Below, in pieces: positions 19,245-30,170 of a stretch of DNA of 64,000 nt. The first letter of the stretch is position 1. Every line of letters starts with the position of its first letter. Location of the stretch: contig OZ038379.1 of assembly GCA_964036045.1 (NCBI GenBank), forward strand, positions 188,865,885 to 188,929,884, given 5' to 3'. The stretch is from Eutreptiella sp. 'Long Island Sound 2002'. Lineage: Eukaryota > Euglenozoa > Euglenophyceae > Eutreptiales > Eutreptiaceae. Made by a program: the position numbers and the translations under genes. The notes under the pieces were generated by a model. The model was not told the origin of the DNA. It did no database searches and worked only from the letters and a program-made list of their open reading frames with translations.

Positions 19245-21599
19245 AAAGAAGGTCCCTACCAGGACCGGCCCCCGCTGTGCCCCTTCCGCCTGTAACCCCT
19301 GCTGATTTACTTCGGATCAACGATTGCATCCCTCAATTTCCAGGGTCCAAATCCAAAAATATAGAAATAAAATCCTCCTTCCACCCTGAAACAACAACCA
19401 GATCCCACAAGTACAGCAATAACCCAATTCACAATCCAAATCAGGCTGCGGGCTTTCGTTCAGCACACCGGTATTCCCACGGTGGCGGGCATGTACAAGA
19501 ATTGCACCAAGGAAGAAAGCCCTGAAATTGGCATATGAACACAAATAAAGCAAAGTTGGGGAAAGAGGTAAACATACACATGCACAGCCATAAACCTCTC
19601 ATTCCCTGGACTCAAGACCTTCCCTTGACTCACCAACATATTGCCCTGAACCAGGTCAAATGGTATGGCTGAATGCCATGTGTCACAAGTCACTACACAA
19701 ACCCCAAAAATGTGTTCAATCCCAAGCCTCTAAATCCTAGCCCAATAGGGGAGGTGGCGTGTCATGGCCTAGAGTGGCACTCAGGACCATGCCCTACCCT
19801 GACATAACCTTGGTTGGACTTGGAGTCGAATGGGCTTGGAGAAATGACCTATGAGTTTGAACTCATAACATGCCAAAAAACTGCCAATTCACACCATATT
19901 GGCCATATATCAAATATATGCTCAAAATTGAAGTTACCACATATCCAAAGGCTCAAAGCATGCATGGAATCGAAGTCTAATATTCATGGAGGATATAGAC
20001 CGAAGGCCAATGCCCATGTACATCCCCACTTTACCCTCGAAACCCCTTCGGATATGGGCGCCACGCACTGCCCAAGTCAGCCCATGATCTTGAGACCAAT
20101 TCTTGTAATCCTTCGTGCGCCAAGCCAAATGGAGTACACGATCCGCCATATGGTGGTGTTCAACTCCAAAGCATATGCCAATATATGAACAACATACCAT
20201 GGTTCGACTCTCCATAGGCTTCTTGCTGTTAGCTGACCAGGTGAGTACACAAAATGCAAAAATGAGCAAAAATTGAGGTCAAAAACATAAAAATATGACC
20301 AAATACAAAGTTGTCATGATAGTATATCTCTATGCTCACCCATGATATCCGCTCATTGTTCAATACACAAATGATTGGATCCATTTGCGAACAATTCCCC
20401 CACTTGGATCCCCAATCGGGCGCATGGAGATACCTTCGCCACTCGTATCTACATGCCCCATGAAAATGGGAGTGCACTCATGGATCTCTTTACCTAACAT
20501 ACCATGAGCAATACATATGCGGTAGACTTAGTCTAGCGCTTTGAATTCCACAATTGGGACATGGGCAAAGCCCTTGTCACGTATGGCTCCCCATCTCTTC
20601 GGCCACACGAAGATATATAACATGGGCGTGAGCATATCAAACATATACCATGCATACAACACATACCCTCAAAATATGGCTCCCACCATGATATGCCATG
20701 TCCCTCCATTGACATAATTTCACGTTAAAAATACGTAGGAACCCAAGAAAAGTTGCTATGCAACCCCAACACCCATGCGGCACACTCGAAAGTCGCATTA
20801 AAATATTCGGTTGCACGGTCCAAGAGTTATATATCACTTTATACCCTCTTGACCCTTTTCCCTTGCTACACCGGGCATGTGTGCGCACCAAAGGCGTTTG
20901 ATGCTTCCTAAATTAAGTTGAGACCCAGGCAGTTCCAACCCAACCTTCCTTATTCTCATTCCTCACACTCGCGCGTAGATATGGCTCTTCAAAGTGATCC
21001 CACGATTCGCTTTTGTTTCCCTTATATCTCCAAGTCAAATGGGTGGCAAATATAAGGGAAACCTGATTCGGGCATAGGGAAAGGAGTATGACCACTCGAA
21101 GAAGACAAAATCAAATGCGGCGATGTCGAAGTCGAAAATCCGATTTCGACATCACGAAAAATTCTGATTAAAATTTCGAGTGCTTATTTAGAGAATTGCG
21201 GAAGCAACGAACCCTTTACAGATGAAATCTGACCCTTCAGAAACGTTTCCGCCAAAATATCTGGAAATAACAGTTAACCAATCGGTTAACGCAAAATCGC
21301 GAGCCAACTGACAGTCGCCGATACATTGACCATCAGAACGAAAGGCTGAAAAATTACGGAAACATTATGATAATAAAACCCTGTTGATTCCTGATATTCC
21401 AATATATAAATCTCCGCTGGCGGTACCTCGGTAACGAATATTGCCGCTCATAGCCGCAATGACCAAACCTATCACACTATCACATCGGGTTAGATCAGGT
21501 GGATGGGAGAGTATGATATCAGCCAATGGCGGCTTGCTGGCACATAGATACACACCCCAAGTGACCCCAAGATGGCCACGGGGGTCCGAACCGGCTTCA
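19245..21599 (-). repeat. 3' LTR of B (2,355 bp)
   Basis: This is a direct repeat of 30086-32440. On the minus strand it starts TGAAGCCGG and ends CTTCTTT, so the usual CA end is absent. It holds the C/B palindrome (21122-21153) and a segment homologous to the C LTR. No other gene is seen. Confidence 0.92.
21122..21153. repeat. Conserved palindrome, B 3' LTR copy
   Basis: It has the same 9-bp arms GATGTCGAA/TTCGACATC as 1463-1494, here inverted because B is on the minus strand. Confidence 0.6.
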
Positions 21600-21992
21600 C
21601 CCCCCTTCTCAGAGCGTTGTATCCGCTCGGAAACCAATGAAGAGAGGACGGGAGGACCCCAATGGGCTCCAACCCCCCCCTCCATGTCCCAAGGACACAT
21701 GGAGGCCCCACACACGTCGTAGGCGTCCCCCATGCCCCAAGGGAGGGGTGAGGACACTGATAATCAGCGCCCTACGCCATATCCGGTCTCCTCTTGATCT
21801 ACAACATGGACCAAGGGGATCAAAGATAGAAAAACGTCGTCGGTCGACCTAAATAAGTATACCACAATGAAATATATATGTGGAGATCGAGTGAAGGGGG
21901 TGTATGGCCAATCAAGGCCGAAAAATCCCCGGATGAACGCCCTCACTTGTCTCCCCATTCACAGAAACAAACAAAATGCCAAGGGGGATCCA
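21600..21992 (-). other. 3' UTR and polypurine tract of B
   Basis: This short region lies between the pol stop and the 3' LTR. The purine tract GAGAAGGGGGG (21600-21610, minus strand) directly abuts the LTR. No gene is seen. Confidence 0.75.
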
Positions 21993-24900
21993 TTATGGTG
22001 CTACAGCAGCTACCAAATGGACCAATACGTCCTTGACATCCAAAGAAATATTCTTTTTCTTTAGGTAGTCCATCCAGACCGTGGTATACCTCGGCACAAA
22101 ACTGCTCGGAGGTTCCCACGAGTCCCTGGATGCGGCGAATCCTTTCCAACGGACTTTATAAAGCCTCCCCCCAGGCGTCCCCGGGTCCGGCTTGTCCGCC
22201 AGGATCTTCTCAGCGGTGAAGTCGTCGTCCTCACCCTCGTCGTCCGAGTCCACATCGCCGGCCGTGAACTCGAAGGTGACGGGACGTCCGCTGGGGTCTG
22301 GTGCTCGGGGACGAAGCTGGGTATGGTCGCGGTCCAGGATCTTGTTATCCCCCACACGAACCGCATACACATCCTGCCCGACCTTCCGCACGATTACCCC
22401 CGGCACATACCAAGATGCCTGCCGATGCCTGGACAGGACATCCTTGTGGTGCCGCTCCACCCACACGGTGTCTTGAAGAGCATACTTCTGGACTTTTCCT
22501 TGCTTGAAGTACTTGGCCCTCTTGTCATGCTCGTCCTGAAGTGCCTTGCACACTTTGGCCGCCGTGTCGTCCGCCTCAGCCATCATAGCATTCGCATCCC
22601 GGGCCACTTTGCCATGGTTCAACCACGGGAGAGTGCGTGACACTCGATCTCGTAGGAACAGGATGCGATGGGGCGACAGTCCAGTGGGTCCCGGAAGGTC
22701 ATGGTACGCTTGGAGCACTCTCCACAGCGAATTGTACCAGTTCCGGCCCGGTTCGTCGATGTGCAACTGGCGGAACTTCTCGAACATCTGCCGCCCGGCC
22801 ACCTCAGCCCGGCCATTCGACCGGCTGTGGTATGCCACTGTCTTGGCATGCCGAATCCCCATGTGCTTGCACATCGTCTTGAACCACGTCCCCACGAATT
22901 GACTGCCCCGATCGCTGCAGATGACAGCTGCGACATCGAAAATCGTCAGCCAATGCCTGATCATGGCATTAGCGACGGTCTTGGCCTGCAGCCCCACTCC
23001 ATGCTTGTCCTTCTTGTCCTTCTTCTTGGACTTCTTGCCCGGGACCGCCACGATATACCCACTGTGCCTATCCACCGCCAGGATGACACAGTCGTAAGTC
23101 TCTCCTTCAACGGTGACCTCAGGCATGGCGAGAACATCCATGGCCACGGACCGCATAGGGGCTTCCGGTATAGCCGTATACACCGGGTTGCCCGCTGTGG
23201 AGTGGTTAGGGCTCTTCGTGGCCCGACACACGGCACAGTCGCTGCAGTACCTATCCAGGATGGCGTAGTACCCTGGAGGGAACTTGAAACGCCACTCCAG
23301 GTCCTGCTGCATCTTGTCTCGGCCAGGATGCATGAGCTGGGCGTTGTGACAATGGTCAATGAGCTGCTCCACTCGGTTTTCGGGCACCAGCAGCTTGTCC
23401 TTGAGGAACAACTTGTCGCCATCCTCGGTCAAGCCCTCGGGCCATTCGTCGTCCGACGGGGCGCTCACGGCATTCCAGTACTTGTACCAGTGCTCGGATG
23501 CCGCGTAGTCATCCGACCAGTCTTCTGTGAGCACCGACCTGACTAGCTCTACAGGGGCCACCATCCATTGCTCGAGGGTTTCCTCTCGAATAGCTTGGAC
23601 GCGGGCACCCCGGAACTTGGCCAGGTCTGTACGGTTTGCCATCACCACAAAGCACTTGACTCCCTCTTGCTCCATGACCTTCTCCATTTCGATGATGCGC
23701 TTGGCCTCCTCGGTTTCCTCGGCGTCCCCATGGCTGGATATGTCCATCCAAGCCTTGCCCGCGGGGTAGGCCCATCGACTGAGGCAATCTGCCACAGTGT
23801 TGTCCTTCCCCGGGACGTATACGACGCTGAGGTCGAACTTGGCGAACGTCTCATGCCATCGGGCCCTCCTTGCCGCCGGTCCCGAGGGGGTGTCGACGTG
23901 CTCCTTGTGCCAGCTCTGCAAGGACTGATGGTCCGTGCAAACCACCACCGGTTGCAATCCGATGTGGCCAGACCACTTCCTAGGCGCACACACAATAGCG
24001 TACGTCTCCTTCTCCCTCGCGGTCCAGGTGCGGCGTTGGCCCTCGGCCAGAATCCGGCTCCAGAACGCCACGGGTACATGTGACCCATCGTCTCGGATCT
24101 GTTCGAAGACTGCCCCCACAGCATAGTCCGAGGCGTCCGTCCGTAGCACGAATCCCTTGTCTGGGTCCACCAGGAATAGCCCCAACTGCCCCAGGAGTCG
24201 CTCCTTCAGGCTGTTGAACGCATCTTCAGCCTCAGGGGTCCAGGCAAGCTTCTTCTTGCTCCCCTTCCGGCCATCGAACTTGCCCACTTGCAGCATCTTG
24301 TGCAGCGGCCCCGACAGTTCTGCATACATCCGGACATAGCCCGAATAGTAGTTGCAGAACCCCATGAAGGACCGGAGTTCGCTGATGGTCTGGGGCTTCT
24401 CCCAGTGGTGCAGGGACGCCAGCTTCCCAGGCATGGGACGGCGTTGCCTGTGACCAACCACGTGCCCCGCGAACTCCACTTCCTTCACGAAGAGTGAGGC
24501 TTTGGTGGGCTTGCACACCATGTTGTGCTTGTCCAACTCGCTGAGCACTCGGCGCAGATCCTTCTCATGCGCGTCGATGAGCTCGTCCTCAGTCATGTTC
24601 TCCGTGCCGAGCCCGATGATGATGTCATCCACGAAGGGATCGGCACAGTCCCGGACAGGACCGAGTAGGTCCTTCATCATGCGCTGGAAAGCGGCGTTAC
24701 CATTCTTGGTGCCCATAGGCACCACTTTCCACTGCATGGGCCCCAGCGGCGTCGACATTGCTGTGCAGGGCCTGGAGTCCGGGTGTAGCGGCATCTGGTG
24801 GTAACCGTGTTTCAGGTCCAACACCGTGAAAATCCGCTTTTTCTGTTGCTTTTGGAGGATGGAGTCGATCAGGGGAAGCGAGTACGAGTCGCTCTCGGTC

Positions 24901-27059
24901 TGCTCGTTCAAACCTCTGTAATCAACCACCAACCTCCACTCGCCCTTCTCCTTCTTGGGCACGATGAAGGCTGGGCTGGCCCACTCACTGTCGGAGGGTT
25001 CGATCCATCCCCGCTCAATGAACTCGGCCAACAGCTTCTTCATGGCCTCGGCCCGATCGCCCTGAAGTTGGTACTCCCGATGACGATAGATCTTCGGGTT
25101 CGGCTTCAGCTTGATCTTCGCTGTACCAAACCTTCCACGATCTGGAGGGTTCTTGTTGGCGACGCCACTGAATAGCCGCGGATAGGCTTTGATCAGCCTC
25201 TCCTTCAGCTCGGCGACCTTCGGGTTCTCCTGGGCCTCTTCAGCCGCTTGCTTCGGTATCGATACAACCGAACGCACTGCGGTATAGGCCTCTTCCGGGT
25301 CCGAATCCGACTTCTCCTCGTCCGATATGCCGTCTTCATCGTCGTGGGGTGCACTTCCCACCGATAATCTTCGAAAATTTGCGGCCTCGGGCTGGTGACT
25401 GTCGCTATCGACACCCATTCTTGGAAATTCCCATGTTGGTGGGTCCGACCCAACCGGACCATCGTATTGGTCCGCGATGTGATCCATGACCCTCGCCACG
25501 AACTCATCCTTCTCGTACTTGCCGGTGACCAACATCTTGTCATCCCACCAATGCGGAGATGTGACCATGGCCCGCCTCTTCTTGGCTGCCACACGGTCGT
25601 GCATCCCCATCCGCATGTAGTTGACGACGTCGTCGATCTCGGCGTGGGACAGGACGTCAATGCCATCAATAGGCTGATCCGTCCCCTCCTTGGGCTCGAA
25701 CATGACCTTCATGGGCACCGCCTCCACCCTACGGATGAATGCTTCATCACCCGTGGGCTGGGCTTGCGCCCCATCCACCAGGAAAGCCTTCGTACCCCAC
25801 GCTTGACCCGGGGAGGGCATTGATACACCCTTGGCGTCGATGAACAACTCCTCCTCTGACCCGAATGACATCTCGTTTAGGGTGATGGAGTCCAGCGTCG
25901 ACTTGAGACCCTCCAGCGGACATGGGGTGGATCCTATGCCGGTTATGACCAGGATCCCCTTCGCCCTATCCGCGACGATCTTCTCCACCGTACGTCTGGT
26001 ACTGTCCAGGGAGCCATGCCAATACATGGGTCCCCACTCCTTCAAACCCCAATGCCTGTGCCAGGCTGAGTCTCCTCGATGCCAATGCCTCCTACACTTC
26101 CGCAGAAGTGGGGCATCCCGGGAAGCGAAGACGTCCGTCTCGGGCACTTCAGCTCCCAGCGTCTGAATCATCCTGGCGTACACTTGCGGCGCCATTCCAT
26201 ACTCCGTGAGCTGAACTCCACGGTCTCCTCGGGACTTGGCACCCACAGCTTGCACCGCTCGGACGATCCGATCCTCCTCCTCAGCGTTCCATTGGGATGA
26301 TCCGCATGCATAGTCCGTGGACAGCCATGTTAGGCATTCATCATCCTCCCGGACCAGCGTTGCACGATGGGGAAGGGCTCCAATGGCATTTGCCACCATG
26401 AAGTCATATCCCATGATCATATCCCAATCGGTAATGTCGGCCACATAGAAGTTCCCGGATAGAGTGCTTCTCTTCGCCTGATCAGGGCGGTTCAAGCGCT
26501 CATGTTCCCAGAATTCCATACTGATAGTGGCCTCATGGGTGCCACCACCCATGATCTCTCCGTTGGCGACCTTCAGGCGGACCGGTCTCCGGCTGGGCTG
26601 CAGGAATTCCTCCTTGAACAACCCTGTCCGGACCAGGCTCACCTGGGCACCCGTATCCACTAACACATCCACCACCTTCTCCTCTCGTCCGCACCGTACT
26701 CGCACTTTCAAGTGCAACTGCCGCTCGTCGCCATGAGGTGTATGGACGACTCTCACGGCATGCAACTCTAGCACGTCCGGGTGCATCAGGACTTCAAGGG
26801 TATGGTCACGGATGGTGTAGATCTTGAGTTGGTCCTGCCCGTCCACGGGGCTCTCCGTGGTCGCTCCTTCCTTCTTGCCATGTCCCGTACCCACATGTAC
26901 TTCCCTTGGCAGGGCGCTCCAGGGGTTGGGAGTGGCGAAACTCAGTGGTTTTGGCTCTTCCGGAGCCTTCTTCGGCACCCGATGTGCCTTGAATTCCTCA
27001 GGGATTCCACTGATTTTCGGAGGAGAGACCTCCGAGGTCCCACTCCCGTGGGGGCTCCT
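21993..27059 (-). CDS. pol: Pol of B: PR, MTase-like, RT, RNase H, IN, chromodomain (1,688 codons)
   Basis: Pol follows the gag stop in the same frame with no start codon of its own at the boundary. Protease has VLVDTGAQVSL (DTG at 26649-26657). A degenerate methyltransferase-like domain lies at 25771-26150. RT shows LVVDYRGLN, GYHQMPL and FVDD at 24624-24635, with Phe in place of the common Tyr. RNase H has RTDASDYAVGA and the TDHQSL and DNTVADCLSRW motifs. Integrase has an HHCC zinc domain (HPGRDK...CSDCAVC) and DDE core residues in MDVLAMPE, CSDRGSQF and NGRAEVAG. A chromodomain (YKVRWKGF, RDSWEPPSSF) lies near the C-terminus. No internal stop is present. Confidence 0.92.
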   Translation of the reverse strand, partial: RSPHGSGTSEVSPPKISGIPEEFKAHRVPKKAPEEPKPLSFATPNPWSALPREVHVGTGHGKKEGATTESPVDGQDQLKIYTIRDHTLEVLMHPDVLELHAVRVVHTPHGDERQLHLKVRVRCGREEKVVDVLVDTGAQVSLVRTGLFKEEFLQPSRRPVRLKVANGEIMGGGTHEATISMEFWEHERLNRPDQAKRSTLSGNFYVADITDWDMIMGYDFMVANAIGALPHRATLVREDDECLTWLSTDYACGSSQWNAEEEDRIVRAVQAVGAKSRGDRGVQLTEYGMAPQVYARMIQTLGAEVPETDVFASRDAPLLRKCRRHWHRGDSAWHRHWGLKEWGPMYWHGSLDSTRRTVEKIVADRAKGILVITGIGSTPCPLEGLKSTLDSITLNEMSFGSEEELFIDAKGVSMPSPGQAWGTKAFLVDGAQAQPTGDEAFIRRVEAVPMKVMFEPKEGTDQPIDGIDVLSHAEIDDVVNYMRMGMHDRVAAKKRRAMVTSPHWWDDKMLVTGKYEKDEFVARVMDHIADQYDGPVGSDPPTWEFPRMGVDSDSHQPEAANFRRLSVGSAPHDDEDGISDEEKSDSDPEEAYTAVRSVVSIPKQAAEEAQENPKVAELKERLIKAYPRLFSGVANKNPPDRGRFGTAKIKLKPNPKIYRHREYQLQGDRAEAMKKLLAEFIERGWIEPSDSEWASPAFIVPKKEKGEWRLVVDYRGLNEQTESDSYSLPLIDSILQKQQKKRIFTVLDLKHGYHQMPLHPDSRPCTAMSTPLGPMQWKVVPMGTKNGNAAFQRMMKDLLGPVRDCADPFVDDIIIGLGTENMTEDELIDAHEKDLRRVLSELDKHNMVCKPTKASLFVKEVEFAGHVVGHRQRRPMPGKLASLHHWEKPQTISELRSFMGFCNYYSGYVRMYAELSGPLHKMLQVGKFDGRKGSKKKLAWTPEAEDAFNSLKERLLGQLGLFLVDPDKGFVLRTDASDYAVGAVFEQIRDDGSHVPVAFWSRILAEGQRRTWTAREKETYAIVCAPRKWSGHIGLQPVVVCTDHQSLQSWHKEHVDTPSGPAARRARWHETFAKFDLSVVYVPGKDNTVADCLSRWAYPAGKAWMDISSHGDAEETEEAKRIIEMEKVMEQEGVKCFVVMANRTDLAKFRGARVQAIREETLEQWMVAPVELVRSVLTEDWSDDYAASEHWYKYWNAVSAPSDDEWPEGLTEDGDKLFLKDKLLVPENRVEQLIDHCHNAQLMHPGRDKMQQDLEWRFKFPPGYYAILDRYCSDCAVCRATKSPNHSTAGNPVYTAIPEAPMRSVAMDVLAMPEVTVEGETYDCVILAVDRHSGYIVAVPGKKSKKKDKKDKHGVGLQAKTVANAMIRHWLTIFDVAAVICSDRGSQFVGTWFKTMCKHMGIRHAKTVAYHSRSNGRAEVAGRQMFEKFRQLHIDEPGRNWYNSLWRVLQAYHDLPGPTGLSPHRILFLRDRVSRTLPWLNHGKVARDANAMMAEADDTAAKVCKALQDEHDKRAKYFKQGKVQKYALQDTVWVERHHKDVLSRHRQASWYVPGVIVRKVGQDVYAVRVGDNKILDRDHTQLRPRAPDPSGRPVTFEFTAGDVDSDDEGEDDDFTAEKILADKPDPGTPGGRLYKVRWKGFAASRDSWEPPSSFVPRYTTVWMDYLKKKNISLDVKDVLVHLVAAVAP
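25771..26150 (-). other. Degenerate Dam-like domain in B pol
   Basis: It lies between protease and RT. It keeps TDVFASRD at its start, a Trp-rich middle, an IVADRAKGILVIT strand and a terminal KAFLVDG. The NPPF motif of G/E is replaced by YWHGSL, so it is probably not an active methyltransferase. Confidence 0.5.
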
Positions 27060-27062
27060 CTA
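27020..27062 (-). promoter_or_regulatory. Gag-pol stop readthrough site of B
   Basis: The gag TAG (27062-27060) is followed in frame by AGG AGC and open codons leading into protease. Just after the stop, GAGGAG (27060-27055) can pair with CTCCTC (27025-27020). Between them are two small hairpins, CCCAC/GTGGG and GACCT/AGGTC. The context after TAG resembles that in G/E (TAG-RGG-AGC). Confidence 0.6.
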
Positions 27063-30000
27063 AACTTGGCTTCCCGCAGCCCCTTCCGGCTGCGATCCGC
27101 CAGGACTTTGTCCACCACGTTGCTGGGCTTTGAGTTCCTCCAACGTCCTCAACATGTCCTCAGCAACCTCCTCGATCGACCTCACTCGTCGGTCTTGGCC
27201 AGGTCCACCACCATAGCCTCTTCCTCCGCCTTTTCCTTGGCCTTTGCCTTGGCCTTTTCCCCCGTCTCCGCCCTTCGCCTTCCAATCGGAAATCCGTTGC
27301 TCCTTGGGCTTCTTCTCGGGGTGGGCGGCGAAGTAGGCCTTCTTGTCCGCCTCATACACCTTGCACTGACGGTGGTCGTGTGCATGGTTGTTTCCCTTGC
27401 CATAACAGACCCAGCACCCGTCGTGCTGAGACCTGTACTCTCGGAACGAGAGCGGTGGGTTTCCGATCCTCCTTGGCTCTTTGTTCTTCTTGGGTCCCAC
27501 CTGGCTCCATCTGGACCGATCCTGCCCATGGTTCCTCACGTTGTGCGCCACAAACGCGAAGAAATGCGCCTCCTCGTGATCCTCCCGGGTCCAGTGGTCT
27601 TGGCCACTTCCACTACCATCCTCCGCAGAGTTGGCCGTGTCCTCCTGGATCTCTCGCTGATGGCGGTCTTCTCGGTCGCCTCCTTGTCCATTCCCCTGTC
27701 GATCCTGCACGTGGGCCTCGTTCTTCGCATTGAGCTTCAACTCCACCGTGATGTACTTCACGATCTCGTCCAGGCTCATGCGGGCGAAGATGACTTGCAT
27801 CCTCAGCGGCTCCCCGCGCCTCCACTCCACGTTGTTGAGGCGCAGCAACCTTTGCCCCATGGAGTCCCCAAATACCTCCACGTACACGGCGTTCTTCAGG
27901 CCCAACATCCGGTTGGGTTCGCCCAGGTTCCTCCTGAAGAACTCCATGATACCCGCATGGGTATCCTCCGCCGCCATAATCCTCACCGCCACCCGCTTCT
28001 TGGCCCTCTTCTTCTCCTCGTCCTCCACTCTCCTCTTCCAGTTGCCCGGGAGGACGTCCTTCAGCAAGTGGCGGATCTCACTGGCCTCGTTCCAGTCCTC
28101 CACCAACTTGAGGCATCTGCGGTACTTCCGCAGATACCTGTTCCACTCCCGGACCCGCAACTCACCGCGGTCCAGTGGCAGCGGAATGGACCACAGGTCC
28201 TCCAGCTTTTGGTTCGGAGCGTCCACCCGCTCCTCGTCCTCCAGCCACTGAAGGCAGGCCTGCTCCGTACGGATCAATCCTTCTCGGATCTGATCCCGCA
28301 GCTCCTCCTTCAGGTCCTGCGCCAGCCGGTGTGGGAATGTCCGGCACACCCACTTGTCCCGCGGCGCTCCCCGCATCTCGCCGACGACCTCCTCGGCGAA
28401 ATCCTCCCAATCCTGGATGAAGTCATCCAGGTTGGAGGGGTTGCCATCGTAGTAGGGGATTTTGATTCCCCTGAGGTCGTCAATCCTGATGGCGTCTCCG
28501 ACGTCTCCAGCCACCACTCCACCGAGAAGGATACCACCTGTGGCCGGGGGGTGTGAGTACACTCCCCGTACATCCCTCTCCTCCATGGAGTGCGGTCCAG
28601 TTGGGCCTGAACCCATGGGGTTTGGAATGCGGGAAGGATTTGCTCCATCGGCCGTCCATATCCCCGTATTGGGGTCCTTCGCCCACAGGTTTCCGCTTGG
28701 ATGGCCTCGACCATGTCCGTCGGCGCTTCCCATGGTTCGCCCCTGCATGGTCTGGTTCTGGATCTCGATCTTCTCTTCCGCATAGACTGCCATATTCGTC
28801 GTGAGCGGTACATCCTGGGCGGCATGGGACATCTGTACCGTCGGGCTCCTCGGGTCCGTGGTCACGTGCCCTTCCCGCATGGACCCAGCCGGTGCCGTGT
28901 GTTCCCCGAGCATTGTGGACTCGCTGAACAGGGGAACATACGGCAGCGCACCCGGGTCAACACGCGGAGGCGCGTATGGTGCCTCTGCGGGGCCGCCCAT
29001 GGGTTTCTCCATGGCGCTCCTGAGGGTCTTAACCCGCTCCACCAGCTCTACCGCGGCCGGCTTTGCCGGGAGCTCCGGACCCGAGGCGAGGGGCTGTCGC
29101 TCCTCTAGCCTTCTCAGGCGTCCCGACATGTCCTCCACTAAGTGGAGGAGGCTGTCCACCACTTGCTGCTGCTTCTGCAGGGCCACCTCCAGATTCTCCC
29201 GGTACCGGGCCTGATCCGCTCGCAGCTCCTCCATGTGGTTCTCCGCAGCCGACTGGTCGTCCAGGATCCCCGCGACGTCTTCCTCTAGAGCGTCCTTGGC
29301 GTTGTCCAGGCGGTCAAGGTGACGCACGATGGCGTCCATCCCCATCTTCGGGTACTTGCCCATGAGGAAGGACACGTGCTCACAGTGGCACGCAGCGTGC
29401 TTTCCGCCGGATTCAGCGCAACCCGCGGTTCCCGGCGCCTCAGACTCGTCACCCATAGGCGTATCGCCTATGGCGTCCGTCTCCGGTCCCGTGTGCCGGG
29501 GCACAGGTGCCGTCCGGGCCCTGGCTGGCCTCTCCAAGCCCTCGGCGTCGTGCTGCAGGGCGGGCTCGGGGGCCGTATGCGCCCTGGCGATCGGCGCGGA
29601 CATCTCCGGCTCCGAAGGTGGCTCGTGGGCTGTCTGATAGCCCTCGGAGTGCCCCTCGGATTCCCACAGCCTGACCAGGCTGGGGTCCGTGTCCATAGCC
29701 CCGGCGTCCCTTGCCGCGGACTTGGGTGACCCGCGCTTCCGGTAGCGCCGGGCCCGTCCTCCACTGCTGCCTGAATGGCAAGCCTCATCAGAGTCCTCCG
29801 CGGCGGAGCGGAGGTTGCATGCCTTTCGGCAGCGACGCTCACACATGGAGACCAGGTCCTCCATGTCACGTCCTCCTCTTCCCGAGTGTCGTTCTTCTCT
29901 TCGGGCTTCAACTTCCGGAGTTCGCCATGCTCTTGAACGTCTCGGTCCTTCTATGGCTCCAATCTCCGGCGTGGTCTCCACCGAGTCCACAATACGCACC

Positions 30001-30170
30001 CGGGGCGTACTTGGGCAGGGCTCATAAGGGCCCAAGTCCCCGGGTCGGCGGTTGGTAGGGGCAGCAGGTAAGCCTCTGCTACCATAAAGAAGGTCCCTAC
30101 CAGGACCGGCCCCCGCTGTGCCCCTTCCGCCTGTAACCCCTGCTGATTTACTTCGGATCAACGATTGCAT
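27060..30170 (-). CDS. gag: Gag of B (1,036 aa), start inside the LTR
   Basis: This is the structural particle protein. The first ATG (30170) is inside the 5' LTR. The frame crosses the LTR end and primer-binding site (LLYGSRGLP) and stays open to the TAG at 27062-27060. The N-terminal ~350 residues are low in recognisable structure. A predicted coiled region around residues 270-370 (heptad-like, LDRLDNAKDALEED) is followed by a gag core beginning at IPYYDGNPSNLDDF. A Cys/His cluster CWVCYGKGNNHAHDH lies near residue 920. A Gly/Lys-rich tail (GKGQGKGQGKGGG) ends the protein. An internal ATG (MEDLVSMCERR) is an alternative start, but the open frame through the LTR matches the arrangement in G/E. 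Confidence 0.8.
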   Translation of the reverse strand: MQSLIRSKSAGVTGGRGTAGAGPGRDLLYGSRGLPAAPTNRRPGDLGPYEPCPSTPRVRIVDSVETTPEIGAIEGPRRSRAWRTPEVEARREERHSGRGGRDMEDLVSMCERRCRKACNLRSAAEDSDEACHSGSSGGRARRYRKRGSPKSAARDAGAMDTDPSLVRLWESEGHSEGYQTAHEPPSEPEMSAPIARAHTAPEPALQHDAEGLERPARARTAPVPRHTGPETDAIGDTPMGDESEAPGTAGCAESGGKHAACHCEHVSFLMGKYPKMGMDAIVRHLDRLDNAKDALEEDVAGILDDQSAAENHMEELRADQARYRENLEVALQKQQQVVDSLLHLVEDMSGRLRRLEERQPLASGPELPAKPAAVELVERVKTLRSAMEKPMGGPAEAPYAPPRVDPGALPYVPLFSESTMLGEHTAPAGSMREGHVTTDPRSPTVQMSHAAQDVPLTTNMAVYAEEKIEIQNQTMQGRTMGSADGHGRGHPSGNLWAKDPNTGIWTADGANPSRIPNPMGSGPTGPHSMEERDVRGVYSHPPATGGILLGGVVAGDVGDAIRIDDLRGIKIPYYDGNPSNLDDFIQDWEDFAEEVVGEMRGAPRDKWVCRTFPHRLAQDLKEELRDQIREGLIRTEQACLQWLEDEERVDAPNQKLEDLWSIPLPLDRGELRVREWNRYLRKYRRCLKLVEDWNEASEIRHLLKDVLPGNWKRRVEDEEKKRAKKRVAVRIMAAEDTHAGIMEFFRRNLGEPNRMLGLKNAVYVEVFGDSMGQRLLRLNNVEWRRGEPLRMQVIFARMSLDEIVKYITVELKLNAKNEAHVQDRQGNGQGGDREDRHQREIQEDTANSAEDGSGSGQDHWTREDHEEAHFFAFVAHNVRNHGQDRSRWSQVGPKKNKEPRRIGNPPLSFREYRSQHDGCWVCYGKGNNHAHDHRQCKVYEADKKAYFAAHPEKKPKEQRISDWKAKGGDGGKGQGKGQGKGGGRGYGGGPGQDRRVRSIEEVAEDMLRTLEELKAQQRGGQSPGGSQPEGAAGSQV
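30073..30084 (-). promoter_or_regulatory. Primer-binding site of B (initiator tRNA-Met)
   Basis: On the minus strand it reads TGGTAGCAGAGG, identical to G and E and complementary to a typical initiator tRNA-Met 3' end. One base separates it from the LTR. Confidence 0.85.

Noticed and set aside
18389-19246. Start of C2 pol at the ATG 18389
   Set aside because: The first ~35 codons lie in LTR sequence shared with 3800-3907 and 62360-62459, so the frame is a deletion product.
22668-23546. Long plus-strand frames in B (22668-23546, 26781-28556)
   Set aside because: They are antisense shadows of B pol and gag; they show no domains and follow the codon pattern of the minus strand.
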